Shown here: positions 1-12,245 of the stretch, piece by piece | Layout: each line of letters starts with the position of its first letter | How positions within the stretch are numbered: the first letter of the stretch is position 1 | Source: Phytophthora sp. 'mugwort' | Lineage: Eukaryota; Oomycota; Peronosporomycetes; Peronosporales; Peronosporaceae | Assembly: GCA_033558025.1 (NCBI GenBank) | Contig: JAUCEF010000086.1 | Location: forward strand, 1 to 59,383 | Reading direction: 5' to 3' | Length of the DNA: 59,383 bases | The notes under the pieces: generated by a model | The model's database searches: none | The model's input: only the letters and a program-made list of their open reading frames with translations | Told to the model about the DNA's origin: nothing | Program-made: the position numbers and the translations under genes

Positions 1-616
1 ATTAAAATTAAAAAAATATTATTAAAATTTAATGAACCTGTAATAGCATAAATTATTGAAGAACCAAATAGAATAAAACCTGAAGCAATTGATCCTAAAA
101 TAAAATATTTTAAACCAGCCTCAATTGATAATATCGATTTTTTTTGGGTGGATGTTAATATATAAAACTTAAACTTTGTAATTCAATTGCTAAATATAAA
201 GTAATAAAATGATTTGCAGATACCAATAACATTAAACCCAATAATGATATTAACATTAATATATTAATTTCATATGAATTTATTTTTTGTTGTATTAAAT
301 ATTTTTGTTGTATTAAAAAACAAATAATTGTTAATAAAATTAAAATTATTTTAATAAATTGTGTAAAATTATTAATAAGTAATACACCATTTAATATGTT
401 ACTTGAAATATTTGTTATATTTAACGTTAATATTAAAAGAATTAATAATAAATATATTATTATAGTAGTAATATTTTTAATAATCAAAATTTTTTGAGCA
501 TTTTGATTTTTTTTATAAAAAACACCAAATAATAATAAAATTAATAAAAAAGTTGTTAAAAAAAATTCGGGGATAATAATTTCAAAATTATTATTAAAAA
601 TTTCCTGAAAAAACAT
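1..616 (-). CDS. nad2: nad2, arm A copy (5' part, cut by window start)
   Basis: NADH dehydrogenase subunit 2, proton-pumping membrane subunit of complex I. Only about the first 205 codons are present, running toward the window edge. The frame breaks near 165 because a run of A has one base fewer than in arm B, where the frame continues. It shares a 115-nt AT-rich gap with the divergent nad7, so both start sites probably use promoters there. The arm B copy should be used as the reference. Confidence 0.9.
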
Positions 617-731
617 AATGTAATAAAAGAAATAAATATTTTAAAAATACTTACTTACTATATATGCTATATATTTATAAAAAAATTAATTTATAAATAT
701 TATATTTTTATTAAAAAAAAAAAAAAAAAAA

Positions 732-1909
732 ATGTCATTAAAAAAAATTAAAAATTTTTCTATAAATTTTGGTCCACAACATCCAGCGGCTCATGGTGTT
801 TTACGTTTAATTTTAGAATTAAACGGTGAAGTTGTTAAAAAAGCTGATTCACATATAGGTTTATTACATAGAGGTACAGAAAAATTAATTGAATATAAAA
901 ATTATTTACAGGCGTTACCTTATTTTGATCGTTTAGATTATGTATCTATGATGTGTCAAGAACATGCATATGTTTTGGCTATTGAAAAATTATTAAATTG
1001 TGATATACCTTTACGAGCACAATATATAAGAGTTTTATTTTCAGAAATAACACGTATCTTAAATCATTTATTAGCTGTATGTTGTCATGCTTTAGATGTA
1101 GGAGCTATGACACCTTATTTTTGGGGATTTGAAGAACGTGAGAAATTAATGGAATTTTATGAACGTGTTTCTGGTGCACGTATGCATGCAGCTTATTTTA
1201 GACCTGGAGGTGTTAATCAAGATTTGCCTAAAGGTTTGTTAAATGATATATATATTTTTTGTGAACAATTTAATACCCGTTAGATGAAATTGAAGAAATG
1301 TTAACTAATAATAGAATTTGGAAACAAAGATTAGTAGATATTGGTATTATATCTGCTAAAGATGCTTTAAATTTTGGTTTTAGTGGTGTTATGTTACGTG
1401 GATCAGGTATTTCATGGGATTTACGTAAAACACAACCTTATGAAATTTATGATCAATTAAAATTTGATATACCTGTAGGTACAAATGGCGATTGTTATGA
1501 TCGTTATTTAATTAGAATAGAAGAAATGCGACAATCAATTCGAATTATTTTGCAAGTACTTAATAAAATTCCCCAAGGTCCTATTAAATTAGATGATAAA
1601 AAAATTACAAATCCAAATAGAATTCAAATTAAAAATTCTATGGAGTCTTTAATTCATCATTTTAAATATTATTCAGAAAATATTTGTGTAAATGCTGGTG
1701 AAACTTATACAGTTATTGAGGCACCTAAAGGTGAGTATGGTGTTTATTTAGTAGCAGATGGTACAAATAAACCCTACAGATGTAAAATTAAATCACCAGG
1801 ATTTTTACATTTACAAGCATTAGATTTTATAGCTAAAAATCATATGATTGCTGATGTTGTTACAATTATTGGTACTTTAGATGTTGTTTTTGGTGAAATT
1901 GATCGTTAA
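732..1909 (+). CDS. nad7: nad7, arm A copy with one frameshift
   Basis: NADH dehydrogenase subunit 7 (49 kDa), a peripheral-arm subunit of complex I that helps form the quinone site. The N-terminal [10 protein letters not shown] and later DCYDRYLIR motifs are clear. Length is about 392 codons, normal for the family. The frame breaks at about 1280 where arm A has one T fewer than arm B in the codons after NTR; joining the two frames gives a continuous protein. The start ATG follows a run of 17 A. The gene is divergent from nad2 and followed by the putative rpl10. No catalytic residue appears lost, so the break is best read as sequencing error. Confidence 0.93.
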
Positions 1910-1947
1910 TATTAATTATTAGAATAAAATTTTATTTTCAATAAATT

Positions 1948-2365
1948 ATGCAAAAAAAAAAATTTAAAAAGTATAAATTAAATCAATTACAAAAAATTAA
2001 ACAAACTTATAAATATATATATATATTTCGTTATAATGATTTAAATATTAATGAAATAATATCTTTAAAAAAAAAATTAAAAAATTTGATTATAAATCTT
2101 TAATATTAAATCAAAATTTAATTATTGATATTTTTTTAAAATTAAAAGGACAAGGTTCTATTTTAATAATTTATGAAATAATGAATTAAATTTAATAAGG
2201 GATTTATATAATTTTAAAAAACTTGAATTAATTTATTTGAGTATTCAAAATAATATTTATTCTAATTTAAAAGTAAAACAAATATTATCTAAAAACTATC
2301 CACCTTTAAATAATTTAATTGTTCAATCATTTTTAAATTTTATATATTATTTAAGAAAAATTTAA
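1948..2365 (+). CDS. rpl10: putative ribosomal protein L10, arm A (frameshifted)
   Basis: Basic ORF of about 138 codons when both arms are combined. Arm A has 10 A where arm B has 11 near 2075, and arm A lacks a G near 2172. The combined protein has the L10-like order: basic N-terminus, a strand containing YIYIFRYNDLNI, a helix with LKKKIKKF, a strand LILNQNLI, then LKGQGSILIIYGNNE and an ending rich in LNNLIVQSF. Bacterial L10 shows the same arrangement, with the KNTL region followed by LxGxxALxF. The match is by pattern only, with weak sequence identity. It sits between nad7 and trnH. If this is not L10, it is an unknown conserved ORF. Confidence 0.5.
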
Positions 2366-2368
2366 AAA

Positions 2369-2442
2369 GGCGATTATAACTTAAAGGTAGAGTGTTAGAT
2401 TGTGGGTCTAAGTGTTATGGGTTCAAGTCCCATTTTTCGCCC
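2369..2442 (+). tRNA. trnH: tRNA-His (GUG), arm A
   Basis: Cloverleaf with anticodon GTG in the loop TTGTGGG and a TTCAAGT T-loop. The acceptor is GGCGA paired with TCGCC, with weak pairs at its inner end. It lies 3 nt after the rpl10-like ORF and 21 nt before nad4. Confidence 0.9.
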
Positions 2443-2463
2443 ATTTTTAAATTAAATTTTTTT

Positions 2464-3939
2464 ATGTTTAATAAGTTTATATTAATTTTTTTACTTATTT
2501 TACCATTAATTACGGTTATTATATTAGCTTTTTCGAAAAATGAAAAATTTATAAAAATTTTAGTATTTTTATGTCTTTTTTCATTTTTTTAATGTCATTA
2601 CCTTTATGGATTTTATTTGATAAATCAACTTCTAATTTTCAATATTTATTTAAAATAGAATGGATTAGTCAATTTAATATTAATTTTTATTTAGGTATTG
2701 ATGGTATTTCATTATTTTTTATAATTTTAACAACATTTTTGATTCCAATCTGTATGTTAATTAGTTATGAAATGATTAATAAAAATATAAAAGAATATTT
2801 TATTTTATATTTTATTTTAGAATTTTGTTTAATCATTTCATTTAGTATATTAGATGTACTTATTTTTTATATTTTCTTTGAAAGTGTATTAATTCCTATG
2901 TTTTTAATTATAGGTATTTGGGGTTCAAGAGAACGTAAAATTAAAGCTTCATATTTGTTTTTTATGTATACATTAGCAGGTTCATTATTTATGTTTATTG
3001 CCATTATTCATTTATTTTTAACTGTGGGTACAACTGATTATCAAATATTATATTATAGTAATTTTAATTTTTCATATGAAAAATTTTATTTCTTAGCTTT
3101 TTTTTTTATCATTTGCTGTTAAAGTTCCAATGTTACCTTTTCATGTTTGGTTACCGGAAGCACATGTTGAAGCACCTACCGCAGGTTCTGTACTATTAGC
3201 TGGTATTTTATTAAAATTAGGATCATACGGTATGATTAGGTTTTTAGTTCCTTTATTTCCTAAAGCTGCATTATATTTTACACCGTATATTTTAGTTTTA
3301 TGTTTAATATCTGTTATTTATGCGTCATTAACAGCTATACGACAAACAGATTTGAAACGTATTATTGCTTATGCATCAGTTGCTCATATGAATTTTATAA
3401 TATTGGGTATTTTTTCTTTAACTATTCAAGGATTAGAAGGTAGTATTATTCAAATGATTAGTCATGGTTTAGTATCGAGTGGTTTATTTTTTTCAATTGG
3501 ATGTTTATATGATCGATATCATACAAGATTTATTAATTATTATGGTGGTTTAGCACATACAATGCCTTTATTTTGTATTGCATTATTTATTTATGTATTA
3601 GCAAATATGTCTATTCCAGGTTCAAGTAGTTTTGTGGGTGAAATTCTTATTTTAACTGGAGTTTTTGAAGATAATACTACAACAGCTGTTTTTGCGACAA
3701 TTGGTATGTTTTTGGGTGGGGTATATTCTTTATTATTTTATAATCGAATTTGTTATGGTAATATTCAAAATATTTATTTAAAAATTTATTATGATTTAAC
3801 TTATCGTGAATTTTTAATTCATTTAATATTAATTATAAATATCTTTTTATTAGGTTTATATCCTAAAATTTTTGAAAGTTGTATGCATGAAAGTGTTTCA
3901 AAAATTTTAATACATATTGATTTTTCTTATTTTTATTAA
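2464..3939 (+). CDS. nad4: nad4, arm A copy with two frameshifts
   Basis: NADH dehydrogenase subunit 4, antiporter-like membrane subunit of complex I, about 492 codons. The proton-channel motif PFHVWLPEAHVEAPTAGS is present. The first break, near 2590, is a T7 run that would need T8; arm B has the same T7, so either both copies share a homopolymer miscall or the true start is the downstream ATG at 2571. The second break, near 3105, is a T10 run that is T9 and in frame in arm B. ATG 2464 is preferred because it gives the usual family length. The stop codon lies within a 13-bp hairpin. Confidence 0.92.
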
Positions 3940-3960
3940 ACAAAATTTTTTGTTTAATAA
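3933..3960 (+). terminator. 3'-end hairpin of nad4, arm A
   Basis: TTATTAAACAAAA and its exact reverse complement are separated by two T. The stem spans the nad4 stop codon and ends 3 nt before trnE. It is a likely mRNA 3'-end or processing structure. Confidence 0.6.
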
Positions 3961-3963
3961 AAA

Positions 3964-4035
3964 GCCCTTTTAGTCTAATGGTTAGGACATTACCTTTTCA
4001 CGGTAAAAATACGAGTTCAATTCTCGTAAAGGGTA
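3964..4035 (+). tRNA. trnE: tRNA-Glu (UUC), arm A
   Basis: Acceptor GCCCTTT pairs with AAAGGGT; the anticodon is TTC in a loop flanked by TTACC/GGTAA. Located between nad4 and atp1. Confidence 0.95.
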
Positions 4036-4114
4036 TAAAAAATATATATTTGATATATTTTGGTAATTATAATAATTTATAATTATTAAATAATATGATA
4101 ATTTAATAACCTCT

Positions 4115-5644
4115 ATGGCTATTGAATTATCATATATACTGGAATCAAATATTAAAAAATATAAAGATGAAAAAAGTTTACAAGAAACAGGTATTGTTCT
4201 TTCAATGAGTGATGGTATTGCAAGATGTTATGGTTTAACTAAAATTCAAGCAGGTGAAATGGTTGAATTTAATAATGGTAATATTAAAGGAATGGCTTTA
4301 AATTTAGAACCTGATGTTGTTGGTGTTGTTGTTTTTAGTAATGATAGAGAAATTCAAGAAGGTAATTTTGTACGAAGAACTGGATCTATTGTTAGTGTAC
4401 CTGTAGGACCTGAAGTATTAGGTAGAGTAGTTGATGCTTTAGGACAACCCATTGATGGTAAAGGTCAAATTAACAGTAAATTAGAAAGTAGAGTTGAAGT
4501 TAAAGCTCCAGGTATTATGCCTAGAGAAAGTGTTAAACAACCTGTACAAACAGGTTTAAAAGCTGTAGATAGTTTAATTCCTATTGGTCGTGGTCAAAGG
4601 GAATTAATTATTGGTGATAGACAAACAGGTAAAACATCTATTGCTATTGATACTATAATTAATCAAAGAGAACCTCATTTAAAAAAAGATATAAATAATC
4701 AATTATATTGTATTTATGTAGGTGTTGGTCAAAAAAGATCAACAATTGCTGAATTAACAAAAACTTTAGAAGAAAAAAATGCAATGTTTTTTTCTGTTAT
4801 TGTAGCGGCTACTGCTTCAGATTCAGCACCCTTACAATATTTAGCTCCATATACTGGTTGTGCTTTAGGTGAATATTTTAGAGATAATGGTAAACATGCT
4901 GTTATTTTCTATGATGATTTATCAAAACAAGCGGTAGCTTATAGACAAATGTCTTTATTATTAAGAAGACCTCCAGGTAGAGAAGCTTATCCTGGAGATG
5001 TTTTTTATTTACACTCTCGTTTATTAGAAAGAGCTGCTAAAATGAATAAAAAAATTGGTGGTGGTTCATTAACCGCATTACCTATTATTGAAACACAAGC
5101 TGGAGATGTTTCTGCTTATATTCCAACAAATGTTATTTCAATTACTGATGGACAAATTTTTTTAGAAACAGAATTATTTAATGAAGGTCAAAGACCTGCA
5201 ATTAGTGTTGGATTATCTGTAAGTCGTGTTGGTTCTTCTGCACAAATTAAAGCTATGAAACAAATTGCTGGTACAATGAAATTAGAATTAGCACAATTTA
5301 GAGAAGTACAAGCATTTGCTCAATTTGGTTCTGATTTAGATGCTACAACTCAACAACAATTAAATAGAGGGATTAGATTAACAGAAATGTTAAAACAAGG
5401 TTTAAATATACCGTTATCTGTTGAAAATCAAATTGTAATTATTTATTTAGGTGTACGTGGTTTCTTAGATAAAATTGCTGTTGATAAAATTTCAAGTTTT
5501 GAAATTAGTTGGTTAAATTTTATAAAAAATAATCATTTTAATATTTTAGAAGAAATCTTAAATAAAAAAGAAATATCTAAAGAATTAGAAAAAAAACTTA
5601 ATATTTTAGCAACAAATTTTACTAATAATTTTATTACAAAATAA
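4115..5644 (+). CDS. atp1: ATP synthase F1 subunit alpha, intact (arm A)
   Basis: Alpha subunit of F1, which alternates with beta in the catalytic head on the matrix side. It is 509 codons and fully open in this arm. The Walker A motif GDRQTGKT is at residues 167-174, the [16 protein letters not shown] region is near 290, and the family signature around [16 protein letters not shown] is present. Mitochondrial atp1 is kept in plants, jakobids and several stramenopiles and lost to the nucleus in animals and fungi. It is followed by a strong hairpin at 5646-5678 and a 170-nt leader before nad5. Confidence 0.98.
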   Translation: MAIELSYILESNIKKYKDEKSLQETGIVLSMSDGIARCYGLTKIQAGEMVEFNNGNIKGMALNLEPDVVGVVVFSNDREIQEGNFVRRTGSIVSVPVGPEVLGRVVDALGQPIDGKGQINSKLESRVEVKAPGIMPRESVKQPVQTGLKAVDSLIPIGRGQRELIIGDRQTGKTSIAIDTIINQREPHLKKDINNQLYCIYVGVGQKRSTIAELTKTLEEKNAMFFSVIVAATASDSAPLQYLAPYTGCALGEYFRDNGKHAVIFYDDLSKQAVAYRQMSLLLRRPPGREAYPGDVFYLHSRLLERAAKMNKKIGGGSLTALPIIETQAGDVSAYIPTNVISITDGQIFLETELFNEGQRPAISVGLSVSRVGSSAQIKAMKQIAGTMKLELAQFREVQAFAQFGSDLDATTQQQLNRGIRLTEMLKQGLNIPLSVENQIVIIYLGVRGFLDKIAVDKISSFEISWLNFIKNNHFNILEEILNKKEISKELEKKLNILATNFTNNFITK

Positions 5645-5645
5645 T

Positions 5646-5678
5646 ATAATTATTTTTTTATTAATAAAAAATAATTAT
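5646..5678 (+). terminator. 3'-end hairpin of atp1, arm A
   Basis: A 13-bp perfect stem (ATAATTATTTTTT and its complement) with a 7-nt loop starts 2 nt after the atp1 stop codon. Probable transcript 3'-end structure. Confidence 0.6.
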
Positions 5679-5713
5679 AATATTTTGTAAATAAAACATA
5701 ACAGATAAAAATT

Positions 5714-5739
5714 AATTATTTTCTATATAGAAAATAATT
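5714..5739. promoter_or_regulatory. 26-bp perfect palindrome upstream of nad5, arm A
   Basis: AATTATTTTCTAT is followed directly by its exact reverse complement. It lies in the atp1-nad5 spacer, 110 nt before the nad5 ATG. It may be a protein-binding or RNA-processing site. Confidence 0.4.
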
Positions 5740-5775
5740 TTAAATATTATTCTAATATTAATTTTTTAAAAAATA

Positions 5776-5792
5776 TTTATTCTTTAAGAAGA
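5776..5792 (+). promoter_or_regulatory. TTTATTCTTTAAGA element upstream of nad5, arm A
   Basis: Matches the elements upstream of atp9 (48929) and cox2 (31696), and more loosely one upstream of nad6 (7856). It lies about 60 nt before the nad5 ATG. It is a candidate promoter or processing signal, inferred only from recurrence. Confidence 0.35.
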
Positions 5793-5848
5793 ATTATTTT
5801 AAAATTATTATTATATTTTTAAATAATTTAAATTTATTTTATTCTATT

Positions 5849-7842
5849 ATGTTATTATTAACTTTAATTTTTTTACCTTTTTTAGGTTCAGTAGCTTCTG
5901 GATTATTTGGTTTTTATATTGGCCGTAAAGGTTCTGTATTTATAACCACATTAACAACTTTTTTAAGTTGTCTTTTTTCATTTATTATTATATATAATTC
6001 AATTACAAATGAATATGAGTATATTATTTATATTTCAAATTGGATTAATAGTGGTTTATTTAATTGTAATTGGTGTTTTTTATTTGATAGTTTAACTATG
6101 ATAATGTTAATTGTTGTAACAAGTATTTCAACTTTAGTTCATTTATATTCTTCTAAATATATGGATCATGATCCACATTTATCTAGATTTATGTCATATT
6201 TATCACTATTTACTTTTTTTATGATTATATTAGTTACAGGTGATAATTTTATGCAAATGTTTGTTGGATGGGAAGGTGTTGGTTTTTGTTCATATTTATT
6301 AATTAATTTTTGGTTTACACGTTTACAAGCGAATAAAGCAGCTATAAAAGCTATGTTAGTTAATCGAATTAGTGATTTAATCTTATTATTAGGTGTATTA
6401 ACTGTTTTTTATAATATTAGAACTATTGAATATTTTAGTACATTTGCAGCAATTTCTATTGTTAAAGATTTTAAATTTATTTTTTTTAATTATATTTTAA
6501 GTATTATTGATGTTGCGTGTATTTTAATTTTTATAGGTGCTATGGGTAAATCTGCTCAAATTTTTTTACATTTATGGTTACCCGATGCTATGGAAGGACC
6601 TACGCCGGTTTCGGCATTAATCCATGCAGCGACTATGGTAACTGCTGGTGTTTATTTAATTGCACGTTGTTCACCAATGTTTGAATATTCAATGTTTTCT
6701 TTAAAAGTTATTACAATTATTGGAGCTTCTACAGCCTTTTTCTCAAGTACAATTGGTCTAGTACAAAATGATTTTAAAAAAATAGTTGCCTATTCTACTT
6801 GTAGTCAATTAGGTTATATGTTTTTTGCTTGTGGATTATCAAATTATCCTTTAGCTATTTTTCATTTATCAAATCATGCATATTTTAAAGCATTATTATT
6901 TTTATGTTCCGGTGCTGTAATTCATGCTATGGGTGATGAACAAGATATAAGAAAAATGGGTGGTTTAAGAAGAATTTTACCTTTTACTTATATAATGTTT
7001 TTAATAGGTTCATTATCTTTAATGGGTTTTCCTTTTTTAACTGGTTTTTATTCTAAAGATTTAATATTAGAAGTTGCATTTTCAAGTTTTAGTGAAACAG
7101 GTCATTTTGCTTATTGGTTGGGTACTATTGGTGCATTTTTTACGGCATTCTATTCAACACGTTTATTATTTTTTGCTTTTTTAAGTGAAACTAATGCCTA
7201 TAAAAATGTTATTAAAAATGCACATGATGTTCCATTAGAAATGGGTATTCCTTTAGGAGTTTTAGCATTTGGTAGTATTTTTATAGGTTATATTTCTAAA
7301 GATATGTTTGTTGGGTTAGGTTCAAATTTTTGGAATAACTCAATTTATATAAATCCATTTAATAATCAAATGATTGATGCTGAATTTTTACCAACATTTT
7401 TTAAATTATTACCTGTTATTTTAAGTTTTTGTGGCTTATTTTGTGCCTTTTATTTATATTTTTTTAAATTTAGATTTTTATATAACTTAAAAATTTCAAA
7501 ATATGGTCTTTATTTTTATAATTTTTTAAATAGAAAATGGTATTTTGATAAAATTTATTATGAATTTATTAATCAATATATATTAAAAGTTGGTTATAAT
7601 GTAACTATAAAATGATTGATAAAGGTTTAATTGAAATGTGTGGTCCTTTTGGTTTAATAACCGTTTTTTCTTTCTTAAGTCAAAAAATAATTTTATTACA
7701 AACAGGTTATATTTATCACTATTCATTATTAATGTTAATTAGCATTATTTGTTTAATAAATATTATTTTTTTTTCTATTATTTATTTTTTTAATATTATT
7801 ACTATTTTATTATTTTTATTTATTTTTTTATTAATTAAATAA
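5849..7842 (+). CDS. nad5: nad5, arm A copy with one frameshift near 3' end
   Basis: NADH dehydrogenase subunit 5, the largest antiporter-like membrane subunit of complex I, about 664 codons. The motif [20 protein letters not shown] and the preceding GMGKSAQI-like region mark the channel. The frame is open to about 7607, where arm A lacks one A relative to arm B (the [10 protein letters not shown] region); arm B is continuous there. The long C-terminal lateral helix and final TM segment are included. Followed 60 nt later by nad6 in the same direction. Confidence 0.95.
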
Positions 7843-7902
7843 AAATAATAAAATATGTATCTTTTAAGATATAATTATAAATTTATATAATTTAAATACA
7901 TT

Positions 7903-8613
7903 ATGGATTTCGAAACAATTTTCTTTTATACTTTTTCAACTATAGCTTTAACTTCAGCTATATTTGTAATATATTCTACAAATACAATATATTCTGCATT
8001 TTTTTTAATATTAGTTTTTACTAATTCAACTGGATTATTATTAATTTCTGAAATTGAATTTTTATCAATAATGTTAATTATTATTTATGTAGGAGCTATT
8101 ACTGTATTATTTTTATTTGTTATTATGATGCTAGATGTTAATGTTTTAATTGATAAAAATAAAATAAAAAATAATTTTGGTTATTTACCAATTATTTTTT
8201 TAATTAGTTTTATTTTTTTTTTAGAAACGTTTGTTATGTTTAGTAAAGTTTTTACATCATATTACCATTTAATAAATAATTCTTTTTTTACTCAAAAAGT
8301 AAATACTTTATTTTTTTTTCACGATAGTATGAAAGGTACTTTTGAAATATTTGTTGATGTCAAACCCTTTTTAAAAAATTTTATCTATCAATTAGATACT
8401 ATTACAAATATTGAAACAATTGGACAAATTTTATATAGTTATTATGCTTTTTTTTTTTTAGTTGCAGGTATTATATTATTAATAGCTTTAATAGGAGCGG
8501 TTACTTTAACTAAAAAGGAAAAAAAAAAATTTTTAAAACAAAATATTTATAAACAACTTTCACGAGATGCATTAAAAGCTATTTTTAATGTATATTCAGA
8601 TAAAACTGTTTAA
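7903..8613 (+). CDS. nad6: nad6, intact (arm A)
   Basis: NADH dehydrogenase subunit 6, membrane subunit of complex I, 236 codons. It shows five hydrophobic segments with the conserved YVGAITVLFLFVIMMLDV stretch in TM3, which contains the pi-bulge region. Identical length in both arms. It is preceded by a GTATCTTTTAAGATA element at 7856 and followed by trnR(UCU). Confidence 0.95.
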   Translation: MDFETIFFYTFSTIALTSAIFVIYSTNTIYSAFFLILVFTNSTGLLLISEIEFLSIMLIIIYVGAITVLFLFVIMMLDVNVLIDKNKIKNNFGYLPIIFLISFIFFLETFVMFSKVFTSYYHLINNSFFTQKVNTLFFFHDSMKGTFEIFVDVKPFLKNFIYQLDTITNIETIGQILYSYYAFFFLVAGIILLIALIGAVTLTKKEKKKFLKQNIYKQLSRDALKAIFNVYSDKTV

Positions 8614-8630
8614 TTCTTAATAAAACTAAA

Positions 8631-8703
8631 ACAATCTTAACTTAATTGGTAGAGTATTAGCCTTCTAAGCTTTAAAATCTTGGTTCAAATCCAAGAGATT
8701 GTA
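8631..8703 (+). tRNA. trnR: tRNA-Arg (UCU), arm A
   Basis: Acceptor ACAATCT pairs perfectly with AGATTGT. The anticodon loop is CTTCTAA with TCT. The anticodon stem is weak (only three firm pairs). Confidence 0.85.
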
Positions 8704-9084
8704 ATTAGTTTTATTTAAAAATTTCATTCTTAAAAAAAAAATAATTCAATTATTTTTATAATATAAATAATAAAATTTAAATTTTTTAAGAAATAATAAA
8801 TTAAAAAAATCAATTTTTTTCAATAAATATTCTAAAAAATATAAGAAGAATGCGTTCACTTACAAATTTAATATAAATACAGAATATTATTATTGCTAAT
8901 TCTATAACTTTTAATCAAGATGGTTTAACATAAGTTATTGATGACATAAATATTTAAATAGATTAATTTTTATTAAATACTCAATAACTAAAATTAAATT
9001 AATATCAACATAGTTATAATTTAAAATCACATAATTAGTTTTTAATTGGTAAAAATTTACATAATGTATATATTGTATATCTAG
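8704..9084. other. Noncoding spacer between trnR and orf137, arm A
   Basis: No open reading frame of useful size and no tRNA was found. It contains a copy of a dispersed repeat of about 53 bp at 8727-8779 and short inverted repeats (GTTATTGA with TCAATAAC). It separates two convergent blocks, nad7-to-nad6 on plus and orf137-to-rpl6 on minus. Confidence 0.7.
8727..8779 (+). repeat. Dispersed repeat of ~53 bp, copy 1 (arm A)
   Basis: Contains ATAATTCAATTATTTTT followed by an ATATAAATAATAAAATTTA stretch. The inverted partner is at about 12331-12387 upstream of cox2, differing by about one substitution plus homopolymer lengths. The pair brackets orf137-cox1-cox2. Confidence 0.75.
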
Positions 9085-9112
9085 AAACCTATTTAACAAA
9101 TTAAATAGGTTT
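9085..9112 (-). terminator. 3'-end hairpin of orf137, arm A
   Basis: A perfect 12-bp stem, AAACCTATTTAA with TTAAATAGGTTT, with a 4-nt loop, lies 2 nt beyond the orf137 stop. On the plus strand it is followed by a T run, so it could also end the opposing transcript. Confidence 0.6.
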
Positions 9113-9114
9113 TT

Positions 9115-9528
9115 TTAGCCATCTTCTTTAAAAATAGAAATTAAAATTTTAATTAAATGAGTCATCATTTTTTCAAATTCTTGTGGATTATCTTTTAATA
9201 AATGTCTTGGATGAATAGTTAGTTTTAATAATTCTAATAAATTTAATCCAGCCGCCCTTTTTTCAGGTTCACGTAACATTTTTAAAACAACTTGTTTTAT
9301 TTGATTGAAAGTTTCATCATCGACGATATTCCTTAAATCCTGTAATGCAGAAACTATTGGAAAATCGCTATTGAAATAAATTAAAAAAATAGTTAAACCT
9401 AAAATAAAAAAGGCACCTATTATAAATATTATATATTTTATATAATTTGATGTTTGTTCTTGTGATTCGTGTTTTTCAATATTATTGTTGTCATTGTTTA
9501 AGTCTATTAAAATATTTTCGATATCCAT
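9115..9528 (-). CDS. orf137, unknown single-pass membrane protein (arm A)
   Basis: Same 137-codon ORF as in arm B at 34564-34977, where it is described. It is convergent with the nad6/trnR block and ends at a 12-bp hairpin. Confidence 0.75.
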   Translation of the reverse strand: MDIENILIDLNNDNNNIEKHESQEQTSNYIKYIIFIIGAFFILGLTIFLIYFNSDFPIVSALQDLRNIVDDETFNQIKQVVLKMLREPEKRAAGLNLLELLKLTIHPRHLLKDNPQEFEKMMTHLIKILISIFKEDG

Positions 9529-9770
9529 AATTATAATTTAAATTATTTTATTAATAATTAATTTGTTATTAATTAAATTTTTATTTGATTTAATTTTTGA
9601 GATTTAATATTTTTTTTTATTTAAATTTTACTAATATTTTTTTCTCTTAAATAATATAAAAATTTTAAATTTTTATAAAACACCGTAAAACGGTATTAAT
9701 TAAATTAAAAATTTTTAATATAATTATTAATAAAGATTAATTTAATTATTAATAATTATAAAAATTTTTT
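9529..9770. other. Spacer between cox1 3' end and orf137, arm A
   Basis: Very AT-rich, no ORF. It contains a 15-bp hairpin just beyond the cox1 stop and a small ACCGT-TTT-ACGGT hairpin, the only GC-containing element in the spacer. Confidence 0.6.
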
Positions 9771-11245
<1,475 letters not shown>

Positions 11246-11355
11246 TTATTTATATTTTTAAATTTTATTTTAAATGCAAAATTATATATTTTATTTTTAA
11301 ATCAAAAAAAGCGTTGGTTTTTTTAATTTTTTATTATCAAAAAAATAAATTATTT

Positions 11356-11454
11356 TTATTTATTGAAAAATTGTTTGATTTTATTAATTAATTTTTTAAT
11401 ATCAGTAAATAGTAATAATATTAAAAAAATTATACCAATGATTTTAAATACCAT
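11356..11454 (-). CDS. 32-codon TatA-shaped ORF between cox2 and cox1 (arm A)
   Basis: Identical to the arm B copy at 32634-32732, described there. It lies 13 nt after the cox2 stop on the same strand. Confidence 0.5.
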   Translation of the reverse strand: MVFKIIGIIFLILLLFTDIKKLINKIKQFFNK

Positions 11455-11467
11455 AAAAATTTTTTAA

Positions 11468-12245
11468 TTATATATTAAAATCAAAATTGATTTTATTTTT
11501 TAACCAAATTAAATAATCTTCTAATGAAACAGCTTCTACAACAATAGGCATAAATCCATGATTTACTCCACAAATTTCACTACATTGTCCATAAAAAACA
11601 CCTTCACGTTTAATAAACATTGATGTTTGATTTAAACGACCAGGACAAGCATCTAATTTTATACCTAATGAAGGTATTGCCCATGAATGTAAAACATCTG
11701 AAGCAGTAATTAATACTCGAATATGACTATTAGTTGGAACAACCACACGATTATCAACTTCTAAAATTCTAAATTGACCTATTGCTAAATCATCTTCTTG
11801 AATCATATAACTATCAAAAATTAAAGGTTCATCAGAAAATTCTAAATTATCTGAATATTCATAACTCCAATACCATTGACTACCAATTACTTTTAAAGTA
11901 ATAATAGGATCAATTACTTCATCCATTGAATATAATAAAGCAAAAGATGGAATAGCTACCGTTAATAAAATTAAGGCTGGAATAGAAGTCCAAATAATTT
12001 CAATAGTAGCACCATGTACAATTGTTGCTGGAATTTTATTTTTTTTTTCATCAAAAAGAGTAATAACTCTAAATAACATCCAACAAACAAATACAGTAAT
12101 CATAATTAAAAAAAAACATTAAATCATGATGAAAATTAATAATACCTTCCATAACAGGTGTTGCTGGATCTTGAAAACCTAATTGCCAAGGTTCAGCCAT
12201 ATCTAAAAAAGTGAATTGATTATTTATATAATTTATTATTGTCAT
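11468..12245 (-). CDS. cox2: cox2, arm A copy with one frameshift
   Basis: Copy of the intact arm B cox2 (31844-32620). The frame breaks near 12112 in an A run that is one base longer here than in arm B. The CuA-binding C-terminal domain is intact and in frame. Confidence 0.93.

Noticed and set aside
5849..7842. Introns or homing endonucleases in nad5, cox1, cob or rnl
   Set aside because: Coding regions are contiguous apart from single-base indels, and no LAGLIDADG- or reverse-transcriptase-like frame is present.
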